NCBI RefSeq assembly: GCF_017921975.2
Contig: NZ_JAGEMO020000035.1
Location: 1-39,489 of the forward strand
Direction: 5' to 3'
Origin: Hymenobacter terricola
Lineage (GTDB): Bacteria > Bacteroidota > Bacteroidia > Cytophagales > Hymenobacteraceae
Length of the DNA stretch: 39,489 bases
Both the position numbers and the translations under genes were made by a program. Below the pieces are notes generated by a model. The model searched no databases, was not told the DNA's origin, and saw only the letters and a program-made list of their open reading frames with translations. This document shows, piece by piece, positions 25,689-33,411 of this stretch (position 1 is its first letter; each line of letters begins with the position of its first letter).

Positions 25689-27401
25689 ATGGACCCATTC
25701 CAAAGTTTCGATTTTGGTCCCAAGCCGTTCGAGCCGGCCACGTTGTACCAGAGCATTATTGCCATGCCCCTGCGCCAGGAGCTGCGGAATGAGCGGATGC
25801 GCCTGAACCTCCAGGAGCAGCTGTTCGACCAGGTGGAGCAATGGCAACCCGGTGAGGCCGTTGCGCCGGACCTGATTGACACCATTCGGATGTGGAACGC
25901 GGCCGGGTTTGAGTTCGGCCTGCCCGCGCTCTTCAGCATCATCATCGACCTGAACCTGGAATACTCGGGTCAGCAGGATGGCACTGAGCCCGGATACGCC
26001 GGGGGCCGGGGGGGCGCGGTGAAATGGGTGGTGGACACGCTCAACCACTTGGTGGAGGACCTGACGGTGGTGGAGGACCACAAGCGCTTCGGCCTGAACG
26101 CCGATACCAACCCCAAAAACCAGTACAGCCAGCAGTACCTGTTCGTGAAAGCCGAAGCCGACGTGGTAGTGGCCCTGGTGCGGGCCGACCGCCACGAGGA
26201 GCGCAAAACCGGCCCGACGGCTCCCAATGGGTCGCAAAAAACCGGGCCCCGGGCCATCTACCACATCTGGACCGATTTTAAAATCCGGGCCCAATTGAAC
26301 AAGTCCATCTCGACGGTGAAGGGTGACGCGGCCCACGCCGCCTACTCGGCTTTCGGCGAAGACATTGTGTGGGCCGTGATGGATTCCGGCATCGACCAGA
26401 CCCACCGCCACTTTGCCGAGCACCAGAACCTGGCCCTGACCTCGCCGCTCAAGCACACCGATTTTACCGGGGCGGCCCAGGCCCCCAACGGCGACTCGGC
26501 CGCCGTGCGCGACGAGGCCGGGCACGGCACCCACGTCGCCGGCATCATCGGCGGGGCCTGGGTGCCGGCCGATGACAACGACGGCCCCACCGTGTACACC
26601 CGGCAGCGCGACGACGGCGGCACCGTCACCTACGCGCCCGTGCCGCTGAAAAGCATCGGCGGCGTGGCCTCCAAGTGCAAGCTGATGAGCCTGAAAGTGC
26701 TGGACGAAAACGGCGACGGCGAAGTCAGCAACCTGATTGCCGCCATTGCCATGGTGCAGGATATCAACGGCTACGGCCGCCACCTGCTGGTGCACGGCGT
26801 GAACATGAGCGTGGGCTACGCCTTCGACCCCGAGTGGTTTGCCTGCGGCCAAAGCCCCATTTGCGTGGAGGTGGACCGGCTGGTGCGCTCGGGCGTGGTG
26901 GTGGTGGCCGCCGCCGGCAACACCGGCTACGGCACCGCCCAAAGCCAGTTCAACGGCGTGATTTCGGCCGGCCTGCCCTTCACCATCAACGACCCCGGCA
27001 ATGCCGAAATGGCCATCACCGTGGGCTCGACGCACCGCGAAATGCCCCACACCTACGGCGTGTCGTACTTCTCCTCGAAGGGGCCCACCGGCGACGGCCG
27101 CCCCAAGCCCGACCTGGTGGCGCCGGGCGAAAAAATCCTGTCCTGCGCCGCCGGCACCCTCCTGCACGACATGACGGACCAGGGCCTGAAGTGCGACTAC
27201 ATCGAAGACAGCGGCACGAGCATGGCCGCCCCGCACGTTTCGGGCGTGGTGGCGGCCTTCCTGTCCATCCGGCGCGAGTTCATCGGCCACCCCGAGCGGG
27301 TGAAGGAGATTTTCATGAGCACGGCCACCGACCTCAAGCGCGAAAAATACTTCCAGGGCGCGGGTCTGGTGGATTTGATGCGGGCCATTCAATCGGTGTA
27401 G
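25689..27401 (+). CDS. S8 family (subtilisin-like) serine protease without signal peptide
   Basis: 570 aa from ATG 25689 (upstream codons in frame have no ribosome-binding logic). Catalytic residues: Asp232 in AVMDSGID, His279 in GHGTHVAGI, oxyanion Asn in AAAGNTGYG and Ser511 in GTSMAAPHVSG. Residues 1-~205 form a largely helical N-terminal region (ATLYQSIIAMPLRQELRNER, ADVVVALVRADRHEERK) that ends in GPRAIYHIWTDFKIRAQLNK and KSISTVKGDAA, just before the protease core. There is no signal peptide or sorting domain, so it probably acts in the cytoplasm or is released by another route. It is followed, after a 200-bp gap holding a palindromic element, by a serine hydrolase on the same strand that also lacks an export signal. 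Confidence 0.92.
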   Translation: MDPFQSFDFGPKPFEPATLYQSIIAMPLRQELRNERMRLNLQEQLFDQVEQWQPGEAVAPDLIDTIRMWNAAGFEFGLPALFSIIIDLNLEYSGQQDGTEPGYAGGRGGAVKWVVDTLNHLVEDLTVVEDHKRFGLNADTNPKNQYSQQYLFVKAEADVVVALVRADRHEERKTGPTAPNGSQKTGPRAIYHIWTDFKIRAQLNKSISTVKGDAAHAAYSAFGEDIVWAVMDSGIDQTHRHFAEHQNLALTSPLKHTDFTGAAQAPNGDSAAVRDEAGHGTHVAGIIGGAWVPADDNDGPTVYTRQRDDGGTVTYAPVPLKSIGGVASKCKLMSLKVLDENGDGEVSNLIAAIAMVQDINGYGRHLLVHGVNMSVGYAFDPEWFACGQSPICVEVDRLVRSGVVVVAAAGNTGYGTAQSQFNGVISAGLPFTINDPGNAEMAITVGSTHREMPHTYGVSYFSSKGPTGDGRPKPDLVAPGEKILSCAAGTLLHDMTDQGLKCDYIEDSGTSMAAPHVSGVVAAFLSIRREFIGHPERVKEIFMSTATDLKREKYFQGAGLVDLMRAIQSV

Positions 27402-27424
27402 GGTGCCTACACCAGGAAAGAATT

Positions 27425-27537
27425 GAACGTCATGCTGAGCGCAGTCGAAGCATCTCGCGTGCTACACTAATCCATGCTAACGTAACGAAGCGGTAGGGAT
27501 GCTTCGACAAGCGGACGCCAGATGAAGCATGACGTTC
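27425..27537. repeat. Dispersed palindromic element with ACGTCATGC ends
   Basis: A 113-bp element starts GAACGTCATGCTGAGCG and ends AAGCATGACGTTC. Inner arms GTCGAAGCATC (27443-27453) and GATGCTTCGAC (27498-27508) are perfect inverted repeats. It fills most of the gap between the S8 protease and the serine hydrolase genes. It shares its termini with the small palindrome at 17091-17128, so both probably belong to one family of non-autonomous elements. No protein is encoded. Confidence 0.8.
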
Positions 27538-27601
27538 TTAAGTAATAGTGAACCCGAACAAACTACGCTACTTCAATTCTTTCCACTTTCGCTCAATTCC
27601 C

Positions 27602-28987
27602 ATGGACGGCTCCCAGCAATTCTCATTCTTCCCCGTCGAGTTCACCAAAGACGGCACTCTGTTCGCCCCCGCCCAGGCGCAGGCCCTGCTCGACGGCCTG
27701 CACCAGGCCCAGGCCACCGATTTGCTGGTGCTTTCGCACGGCTGGAACAACGACATGGCCGATGCCCGCGACCTCTACCAGCGCTTTCTGGCCGAAGTGC
27801 AGGGCGTGCTGAACAACCCCGCCGCCCACCTTGACCTGGCCGCCCGCCGCCTGGTGGTGATGGGCGTGCTGTGGCCGTCCAAGAAATTTGCCGATGCCCA
27901 GCTGATTCCCGGGGCCGCCGCCGGCACCAATGCCGGCATCAGCAACGCCATGCTGGTGGCCGAGCTGGAACGCCTCAAAAGCACCGCCGATGCCAGCCCC
28001 ACCAGCCCGCAGCTCAAAGGCACCTTCGCCCCGGCCGATGCCGACGCCCGGCTCACCGAGGCCCAGGCCCTGGTGCCCCGCCTGGAAAACGAGCCCGCCG
28101 CCCGGCAGCAGTTCGTGGACCTGCTGCGCGGCCTGCTGCCCGCCCACGACCAGGCCGTGGATTTCGACGAGGCTGCGAAGTTTCGCACCCTGAGCAGCGA
28201 ATCGCTGTTCGACAAGCTAAAAACCCCGCCTCCCACGGCCTCAATGCCAACTGGCACCGGCACTGGCCATCCGGCCCCGGCCGTGCCAGCCCCCACAGTG
28301 GGCCACGCCTCAGGCATTGGCAGCAGCTTCTTTGGCGGCATCAAAGCGGCGGCGATGAACGCGCTGAACCTGACCACCTACTACCAGATGAAGGAGCGGG
28401 CGGGCACCGTGGGCCAGGGCGGCGTGAATGAATTGCTCCGGCGCATCCGGGCCGACCAGCAGCTGAAGAACCTTAAGATTCACCTCGTGGGGCACAGCTT
28501 TGGGTGCCGGCTGCTCACGGCCGCCACGGCGGGGGCCGACGCGGGCTCCAGTGCGCCGGTCAGCTCAATGACGCTGCTGCAAGGCGCCTTTTCGCACTTT
28601 GGTTTTTCGGACAAATACGACGGCCAGCACGACGGCTTCTTTCGGCGGGTGCTCCGCGACCGCACCGTCAGCGGCCCCATCGTGGTCAGCCACACCCGCA
28701 ACGACAGCGCCGTGGGCACCATGTATCCGCTGGCCTCCCGGCTGGCCGGCCAGGTGGCCCAGGGCATTGTGGGCGGGCCCAACGACCCCTACGGCGGCCT
28801 GGGCAGCAACGGCGCCCAAAAGACCCCGGAAGCCACCAATGGCCAGCTGGAAGACGTGGGTTTTGCCTACGCCTTCGGGCCGGGGCAGGTGTGCAACCTG
28901 CAAGCCGACAAATACATCAGCGGGCATTCCGATATCTGCCATCCGCAAACGGCGTATGCCTTTTTAAAAGGGCTGGCCGCCACATAG
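27602..28987 (+). CDS. Alpha/beta-fold serine hydrolase, cytoplasmic, function unknown
   Basis: 461 aa from ATG 27602; a GTG at 27548 in the same frame would add 18 residues. The first strand and oxyanion region are LLVLSHGWNNDMADA (~40-55), and the nucleophile is Ser299 in LVGHSFGCRLLTAA. Acid and histidine are probably in VSHTRNDSAVGT and SGHSDICHPQTAY near the C-terminus. A ~190-residue insertion separates the first strands from the nucleophile elbow and contains a Pro/Thr/Gly-rich linker. The fold is clear but I do not recognise a named family. No signal peptide. The preceding gene is a cytoplasmic-type S8 protease, and the two may work together. Confidence 0.8.
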   Translation: MDGSQQFSFFPVEFTKDGTLFAPAQAQALLDGLHQAQATDLLVLSHGWNNDMADARDLYQRFLAEVQGVLNNPAAHLDLAARRLVVMGVLWPSKKFADAQLIPGAAAGTNAGISNAMLVAELERLKSTADASPTSPQLKGTFAPADADARLTEAQALVPRLENEPAARQQFVDLLRGLLPAHDQAVDFDEAAKFRTLSSESLFDKLKTPPPTASMPTGTGTGHPAPAVPAPTVGHASGIGSSFFGGIKAAAMNALNLTTYYQMKERAGTVGQGGVNELLRRIRADQQLKNLKIHLVGHSFGCRLLTAATAGADAGSSAPVSSMTLLQGAFSHFGFSDKYDGQHDGFFRRVLRDRTVSGPIVVSHTRNDSAVGTMYPLASRLAGQVAQGIVGGPNDPYGGLGSNGAQKTPEATNGQLEDVGFAYAFGPGQVCNLQADKYISGHSDICHPQTAYAFLKGLAAT

Positions 28988-29042
28988 CCAGCGCGCCCGG
29001 GCAGCCTCGGCCCCCGGTTGGGGTTAGCAGGCGGACTGCTTC

Positions 29043-29558
29043 TCAGTGAATCTTGCCGGTCAGTTTTGTCTTTTTAATGCGCCCGTCGGATTTGAAGCGG
29101 GTGCCGGGCAGCGGTTCCAGGGTGACGTCCAGCGGCTTGCAATTGGCCAGCGGTATCTCAATGCTGCTGTAGCCGGCTGCCGTGACTTCCAGCACTGTAT
29201 TGCGCGGGATGGCCTGGTTGGCCGTGACCATGTATTTGCCTTCGGAGTTGGTAATGTACGCGTCGCCACTGAGTGCCCTGTTGCGGCTGCGCAACATCAC
29301 GGAGGCCCCCGTCAGTGGGTAGTCGAACCTATCGGTCACGCGGCCGGTGAGCACGCGGCAGTCAAGCTCATCGGCCAGCCCCTGCACCGGAGCCGGAGCC
29401 GGAGCCGTCGGTTGGGTAGTGGCCGGTCCCGCAGCAGGCTGTACCGGCTTGGGCATAGCAACAGGCTGTACCGGCTTGGGCGTAGCAACAGGCTGCTGCG
29501 CCTGCACGACCGTGCCAATCAGCAGCAAGGCCAGCATTAGGATGAGGAGATGCTTCAT
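29043..29558 (-). CDS. Secreted protein with carboxypeptidase-regulatory-like domain
   Basis: 171 aa from ATG 29558, with signal peptide MKHLLILMLALLLIGTVVQA. A Pro/Ala-rich linker (27-65) includes two tandem 27-bp units (29435-29488) encoding PVATPKPVQ and PVAMPKPVQ. The rest (~70-160) is one CarboxypepD_reg-like beta sandwich: LTGRVTDRFDYPLTGASVML, NSEGKYMVTA, LEVTAAGYSSIEIPL. In Bacteroidota this domain is usually fused to TonB receptors or surface enzymes; here it stands alone, with a basic tail (FKSDGRIKKTKLTGKIH). It is probably periplasmic or cell-surface. Confidence 0.82.
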   Translation of the reverse strand: MKHLLILMLALLLIGTVVQAQQPVATPKPVQPVAMPKPVQPAAGPATTQPTAPAPAPVQGLADELDCRVLTGRVTDRFDYPLTGASVMLRSRNRALSGDAYITNSEGKYMVTANQAIPRNTVLEVTAAGYSSIEIPLANCKPLDVTLEPLPGTRFKSDGRIKKTKLTGKIH

Positions 29559-29642
29559 GGGGGTGGGAAAATAGCGGAATACGAAAAGTAAATAGCGGCG
29601 AAAAAATGCTTGGGCAACGGGGACTCGCAAGCCAGGGGGCAA

Positions 29643-29946
29643 TCATCTAATATAAAATGGGATTTAGACTTAAGTCAGAATCGTAACAGCTGTTTAACTA
29701 AGGCAATATAACAGGTATTTGCATCATAAGTCGTAAATCGCTCAGTGAAAAAGCTGTAAATGAATTTGTAGGCGTGTTTGCTGCACCGGCCAAGAGCGTT
29801 AAGCTAAGTGTGATTGACTGGTTTGGAAGTGAATGCAATTTGCATTTTAAGAATAACGGCCTTGCCGTTGAAATGGAGTTTAAATTCGCGTTGATTTACG
29901 CCGCCGCATTGGGTGCCAGCTGATGTGCAGCACTATTTGCACGCAC
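29643..29946 (+). other. AT-rich intergenic island with a possible small or remnant ORF
   Basis: This ~300-bp stretch is far lower in GC than its surroundings. One plus-strand frame is open from 29702 to the TGA at 29921-29923; from a GTG at 29774 it would encode 49 residues including KSVKLSVIDWFGSE and NNGLAVEMEFKFALIYAAA. The composition looks protein-like but there is no ATG start or convincing ribosome binding site, and I recognise no family. It may be a small protein, a gene remnant or chance. Nothing else is visible apart from the terminator at its right end. Confidence 0.3.
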
Positions 29947-29979
29947 AAAAGGCGCGGCAGTATAGCTGCTGCGCCTTTT
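29947..29979. terminator. Bidirectional terminator before the MFS gene
   Basis: 14-bp stem with one G-U pair: AAAAGGCGCGGCAG against CTGCTGCGCCTTTT, with loop TATAG. A and T runs on either side allow termination on both strands. It lies 33 bp beyond the MFS stop codon at 30012. Confidence 0.85.
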
Positions 29980-30011
29980 GTCTTGGTTAGTGGCTGAGTG
30001 TGGACTGCCGG

Positions 30012-31217
30012 CTACTTACGTGCTGCCAGCCCCGCCACCGCTGCCAGGCACAGCGCAAACCACGCCCACGGCAGCCGCAAATCCAGCACCGACAGTCCGC
30101 CGAAAACCAGCGTCGTGGTCACGCTGGCCAGGGATTGAAAAGCCTGGTTGAGCCCGAAAATTTCGCCCCGGTCGGCCTCGGTGGTGTGGCGGGCCAACCG
30201 GCCTTCCAGCAGCCCCTGGATGAGCGACAGCGTGCAGCAGTCGAGCGTGACCAGCCCGTAAAACGCCAGCTTCGAGGTGCCCACCAGCCCGTAGCCGAGC
30301 AGCACCGGGGCGCCCAGCACCGCCAGCCACACAATGGCGCGCCGCTGGTTGATGCGGTCGGCAAGGAAGGTGAAAAACCCGTAATTCAGCACAATGCTCA
30401 GCCCCCCAAAGAAGATGAACAGGTAGGAAATGCCCCGCGCATCCAGTTTCAGCGGCCCCAGACTCACAAAGGGCACAAAGTAGAAATAATAGCCCGTGCT
30501 GAGCGTAAGGGCTACTTGCGTGAGCACAATGCGCCGGATGCCGGGGTTGCTGGCATTTTTGGCGCGCAGCCGCGCCCACAGCGTGAGCGGGTTGACGCTC
30601 AGGGCCAGCTCGGCGCGCAGCTCGGCTCCGCGCACATCGTTGCGCTGGCGGTGGGTTTCGGGCAGCAGGCAGCTCAGCAGCACGTTCAGGGCGGCCAGGG
30701 CCACGGCCAGGCGCACCACGTAGGTGGCCTGCTGCCCGGTCGGCACTCGCAGCACCGTGAGCAGCAGGCCGGCGGCCATGGGCCCCAGCACGAAGCCCAG
30801 CGAGATTATCGCGCCTTCAATTCCCTGGTTGCGAAACAGCCGTTCCGGCGTCGATACGTCGGTAATGGCCGAGCGGGCCGTGGCGTACATCCCGTTGGTT
30901 AGCCCATCCGACACGCGGTTTACAAAATATAGCCCCGCCCGTACTGGCAGCAGCAGCACATTGGCCAGCAGCGTGCCCACCGCCGACAGGATGAAAATGG
31001 GCCGCCGCCCGTAGCCGTCGCTCAGCCGCCCCAGCAGCGGGGCCGAAAACAGCTGCACCCCCAGAAAAACCCCCGTACCCACACTCAGCCACAGCTGCGG
31101 CTCGCGCAGCCCGCGCACAAATTCCGGCATCACCGGTCCCACGGCAGCCCCTACCACCACGTCCACCAGAATGATGGCGTAGAGCAAATACAAGCGGCGG
31201 TCGGGTGGGGGAGGCAC
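30012..31217 (-). CDS. MFS transporter (TetA/multidrug-efflux-like)
   Basis: About 401 aa from the GTG at 31217; the frame is open to 31391, but the promoter box and the overlap with the divergent gene argue for the internal start. Twelve membrane helices are predicted. The MFS motif A is visible as GRLSDGYGRRPIFI between helices 2 and 3, with the antiporter-type helix 5 segment GFVLGPMAAGLLL. FLADRINQRRAI is the equivalent loop of the second half. TetA-like exporters use proton antiport; the substrate is unknown. It is divergent from a second, unrelated MFS gene. Confidence 0.87.
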   Translation of the reverse strand: MPPPPDRRLYLLYAIILVDVVVGAAVGPVMPEFVRGLREPQLWLSVGTGVFLGVQLFSAPLLGRLSDGYGRRPIFILSAVGTLLANVLLLPVRAGLYFVNRVSDGLTNGMYATARSAITDVSTPERLFRNQGIEGAIISLGFVLGPMAAGLLLTVLRVPTGQQATYVVRLAVALAALNVLLSCLLPETHRQRNDVRGAELRAELALSVNPLTLWARLRAKNASNPGIRRIVLTQVALTLSTGYYFYFVPFVSLGPLKLDARGISYLFIFFGGLSIVLNYGFFTFLADRINQRRAIVWLAVLGAPVLLGYGLVGTSKLAFYGLVTLDCCTLSLIQGLLEGRLARHTTEADRGEIFGLNQAFQSLASVTTTLVFGGLSVLDLRLPWAWFALCLAAVAGLAARK

Positions 31218-31237
31218 GGGGCAAAAGTAGCCCCGTG
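31215..31237. promoter_or_regulatory. Palindrome CACGGGGC/GCCCCGTG over the MFS start and -7 box
   Basis: Perfect 8-bp inverted repeat with a 7-nt spacer. It covers the GTG start (31215-31217) and the minus-strand TACTTTTG box (31222-31229). It could be an operator for a regulator controlling the divergent pair, or an RNA hairpin at the extreme 5' end of the message. The half-site CACGGGGCAAA recurs at the dbpA-like start (18593-18603). Confidence 0.45.
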
Positions 31238-31250
31238 CCACTGGCCGCGT

Positions 31251-31258
31251 TACTTTTG
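31251..31258 (+). promoter_or_regulatory. Bacteroidota -7 box TACTTTTG for the plus-strand MFS gene
   Basis: TACTTTTG fits TAnnTTTG and ends eight bases before the ATG at 31267, implying a leaderless or very short-leader mRNA. No clear -33 TTG is present. It lies opposite the minus-strand box at 31222-31229, so the two promoters overlap back to back. Confidence 0.55.
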
Positions 31259-31266
31259 CGCGCGCT

Positions 31267-32430
31267 ATGAATGAAGTTGAAGTGTTGGCAGCGCCCGAAA
31301 TTTCGCCCCGCCGGGCCCGCGTTGCCATTGCGCTGTTCTTTTTCGTTTCCGGCTTTGGGTTTGCCACCTGGGCTTCGCGCATTCCCATCATTCAGCACCG
31401 GCTGGGGCTAAATGAGGCCCAATTGGGGGCCGTGCTGCTGGCCCTGCCCGCCGGCCTGATGCTGACCTTGCCCGTAACGGGCCGCCTGCTGCAACGCTTC
31501 AGCAGCCGCCAGGTAATGCTGGCCGGGGCCGTGCTCTACAACCTCGCGCTGAGCTTGCTGGGCCTGGCGGCGCACCCGTGGCAGCTGGCCGGGCTGCTGT
31601 TCTGCTTCGGCTGCTCGCGCAACCTGCTCAACCTGTCCGTCAATGCCCAGTCGGTGGGCTTGCAGGCCCGGTATTCCCGGTCCATCATCGCCACGTTTCA
31701 TGGCATCTGGAGCGTGGCGGGCTTTGCCGCAGCGGGGCTGGGGGCGCTGCTGATTAGAGCCGAGGTAACCACCACCACCCATTTGGTGGCCGTGTCGGTT
31801 GGGCTCACGGCCCTGGCTTTGGCTTTCTTTCCGGGCACGCTGGCGTTGCCGCCCGCGCCCGCCGCGAGGTCTTTTTTCTCCTGGCCCGACAAAACCGTGC
31901 TGAAATACGGCCTCATCACCTTCGCCTCCATGGCCTGCGAAGGCACTTTCTACGACTGGAGCGGCGTGTATTTCACCGAAGCCGTGCACGCGCCTAAAGC
32001 GCAGGCCGCCGTCGGCTTCACGCTCTACATGGTGGCCATGACCACCGGCCGCTTCCTCGGCGACTGGCTGGTGGGCCGCTTCGGCATCAAGCCCATCCTC
32101 CAGACCAGCGGCCTGCTGATGAGCACCGGCCTGTTGCTGGCCGCCGCGTTTCCCACGCCGCTCGCGGCAGGCCTGGGCTTCGTGCTGGGCGGGCTGGGCG
32201 TGTCGTGCGTGGTGCCGCTGGTGTTCAGCCTGGTGGGCCGGGCCAACCCGCTCGGGGCCGGCGCGGCCATTGCTTCCGTGTCAACCGTGAGCTACTTCGG
32301 CTTCCTGATGGTGCCGCCGCTGGTGGGCTTCGTGGCCAAAGCGGCCAGCCTGCGCTGGTCGTTCGCCCTGGTGGCCGTGCTGGGTGGCCTGGTGGTGTGG
32401 CTGGTGCCCAAGCTGCAGGAGGAAGGGTAG
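31267..32430 (+). CDS. MFS transporter (YbjJ/FucP-like)
   Basis: 387 aa with twelve predicted helices. The first helix reads FFFVSGFGFATWASRIPIIQHRLGL, the segment of the YbjJ-like branch of MFS proteins, and the second half begins LITFASMACEGTFYDWSGVYF, as in that group. GRLLQRFSSRQVML and GDWLVGRFGIKPIL are the paired cytoplasmic loops. The substrate is unknown; relatives include sugar porters and uncharacterised permeases. It is convergent with sdhB across a shared terminator. Confidence 0.87.
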   Translation: MNEVEVLAAPEISPRRARVAIALFFFVSGFGFATWASRIPIIQHRLGLNEAQLGAVLLALPAGLMLTLPVTGRLLQRFSSRQVMLAGAVLYNLALSLLGLAAHPWQLAGLLFCFGCSRNLLNLSVNAQSVGLQARYSRSIIATFHGIWSVAGFAAAGLGALLIRAEVTTTTHLVAVSVGLTALALAFFPGTLALPPAPAARSFFSWPDKTVLKYGLITFASMACEGTFYDWSGVYFTEAVHAPKAQAAVGFTLYMVAMTTGRFLGDWLVGRFGIKPILQTSGLLMSTGLLLAAAFPTPLAAGLGFVLGGLGVSCVVPLVFSLVGRANPLGAGAAIASVSTVSYFGFLMVPPLVGFVAKAASLRWSFALVAVLGGLVVWLVPKLQEEG

Positions 32431-32458
32431 GGCACAGCTTCCGGTGAGCCGGACATAA

Positions 32459-32490
32459 AAAGAGCGCGACGGATGCCCGTCGCGCTCTTT
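32459..32490. terminator. Bidirectional terminator between the MFS gene and sdhB
   Basis: Perfect 14-bp stem AAAGAGCGCGACGG / CCGTCGCGCTCTTT with loop ATGC. It serves both convergent transcripts: 28 bp after the MFS stop and 22 bp beyond the sdhB stop. Confidence 0.9.
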
Positions 32491-32512
32491 CACTTTTAGG
32501 CGTTGCCGGCTT

Positions 32513-33298
32513 CTACGCCAGGTTATTCGACGTAGCCTTGGCCGCCAGGAACTCGCGGTTTAGAATGGCAATATTTTCCAGCGAAATGCCCACCGGGCAC
32601 TCGGCCGCGCACGAACCAATGTTGGTGCACGCCCCAAAGCCTTCCTTGTCCATTTGGGCCACCATGTTTTCGACGCGGGTTTTGCGCTCGACGTGGCCCT
32701 GCGGCAACAAGGCGAGCTGCGAAACCTTGGCCGATACAAACAGCATGGCCGAGGCATTCTTACAAGCCGCCACGCAGGCGCCGCAACCAATGCAGGTAGC
32801 CGCCTCAAAGGCCCGGTCTGAAATTTCCTTTGGAATCGGAATCTCATTGCCGTCGGGCGCGCCGCCGGTGTTCACGCTCACGTAGCCACCGGCCTGAATA
32901 ATGCGGTCGAAGGCTGAGCGGTCCACGCTCAGGTCTTTGTTTACCGGGAAGGCGTTGGCACGCCAGGGTTCAATGGTGATGGTGTCGCCATCCGAAAACT
33001 TGCGCATATGCAGCTGGCAGGTCGTGGTGCCCTTCTCGGGCCCGTGGCTGCGGCCGTTGATGAACAAGTCGCACGAACCGCAGATGCCTTCGCGGCAGTC
33101 GTGGTCGAAGGCCACCGGGTCGTCGCCCTTGCGGAGCAGGTCTTCGTTCAGCACGTCAAGCATTTCCAGAAAGGACATATCGGGCGAAATGTCCTTCACT
33201 TGGTACTCCACAATCTTTCCCGACGTGTGGCGCCCTGCCTGGCGCCACACGTTCAAGGTCAGGTTCATCGGTTTAGCGTTGGGGTTGGAACCGGCCAT
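32513..33298 (-). CDS. sdhB: Succinate dehydrogenase/fumarate reductase iron-sulfur subunit
   Basis: 261 aa, the electron-transfer subunit of complex II, linking FAD in SdhA to quinone at SdhC. Cysteine motifs for all three clusters are present: CREGICGSC for [2Fe-2S], CIGCGACVAAC and CTNIGSCAAECP for the [4Fe-4S] and [3Fe-4S] clusters. It is last in the sdhC-sdhA-sdhB operon, separated from sdhA by a 113-bp gap that holds a large inverted repeat. Its frame and length are normal. Confidence 0.97.
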   Translation of the reverse strand: MAGSNPNAKPMNLTLNVWRQAGRHTSGKIVEYQVKDISPDMSFLEMLDVLNEDLLRKGDDPVAFDHDCREGICGSCDLFINGRSHGPEKGTTTCQLHMRKFSDGDTITIEPWRANAFPVNKDLSVDRSAFDRIIQAGGYVSVNTGGAPDGNEIPIPKEISDRAFEAATCIGCGACVAACKNASAMLFVSAKVSQLALLPQGHVERKTRVENMVAQMDKEGFGACTNIGSCAAECPVGISLENIAILNREFLAAKATSNNLA

Positions 33299-33304
33299 CT
33301 TTTT

Positions 33305-33407
33305 GAGTTATGAGTTATGAGTCAAAAGTTATGAATTAAAAGCTTGATAAATTGGCAATTCCAAGGGGTTGCCAAACTCATAACTTTTAACTCATAACTC
33401 ATAACTC
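33305..33407. repeat. Inverted-repeat element (GAGTTATGA units) in the sdhA-sdhB spacer
   Basis: The left arm at 33305-33336 is built from GAGTTATGA-type units; the right arm at 33376-33407 is its reverse complement with only two mismatches in 32. The 39-nt core holds a second hairpin, TTGGCAA...TTGCCAA. The element nearly fills the spacer and starts six bases upstream of the sdhB start codon, so it would be transcribed as a long hairpin within the sdh message, where it could affect sdhB translation or mRNA processing. Confidence 0.9.
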
Positions 33408-33411
33408 AAAT

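Noticed and set aside
25602..27392. 596-codon open frame antisense to the S8 protease
   Set aside because: Composition-driven shadow; the sense strand has the full Asp/His/Ser triad in context.
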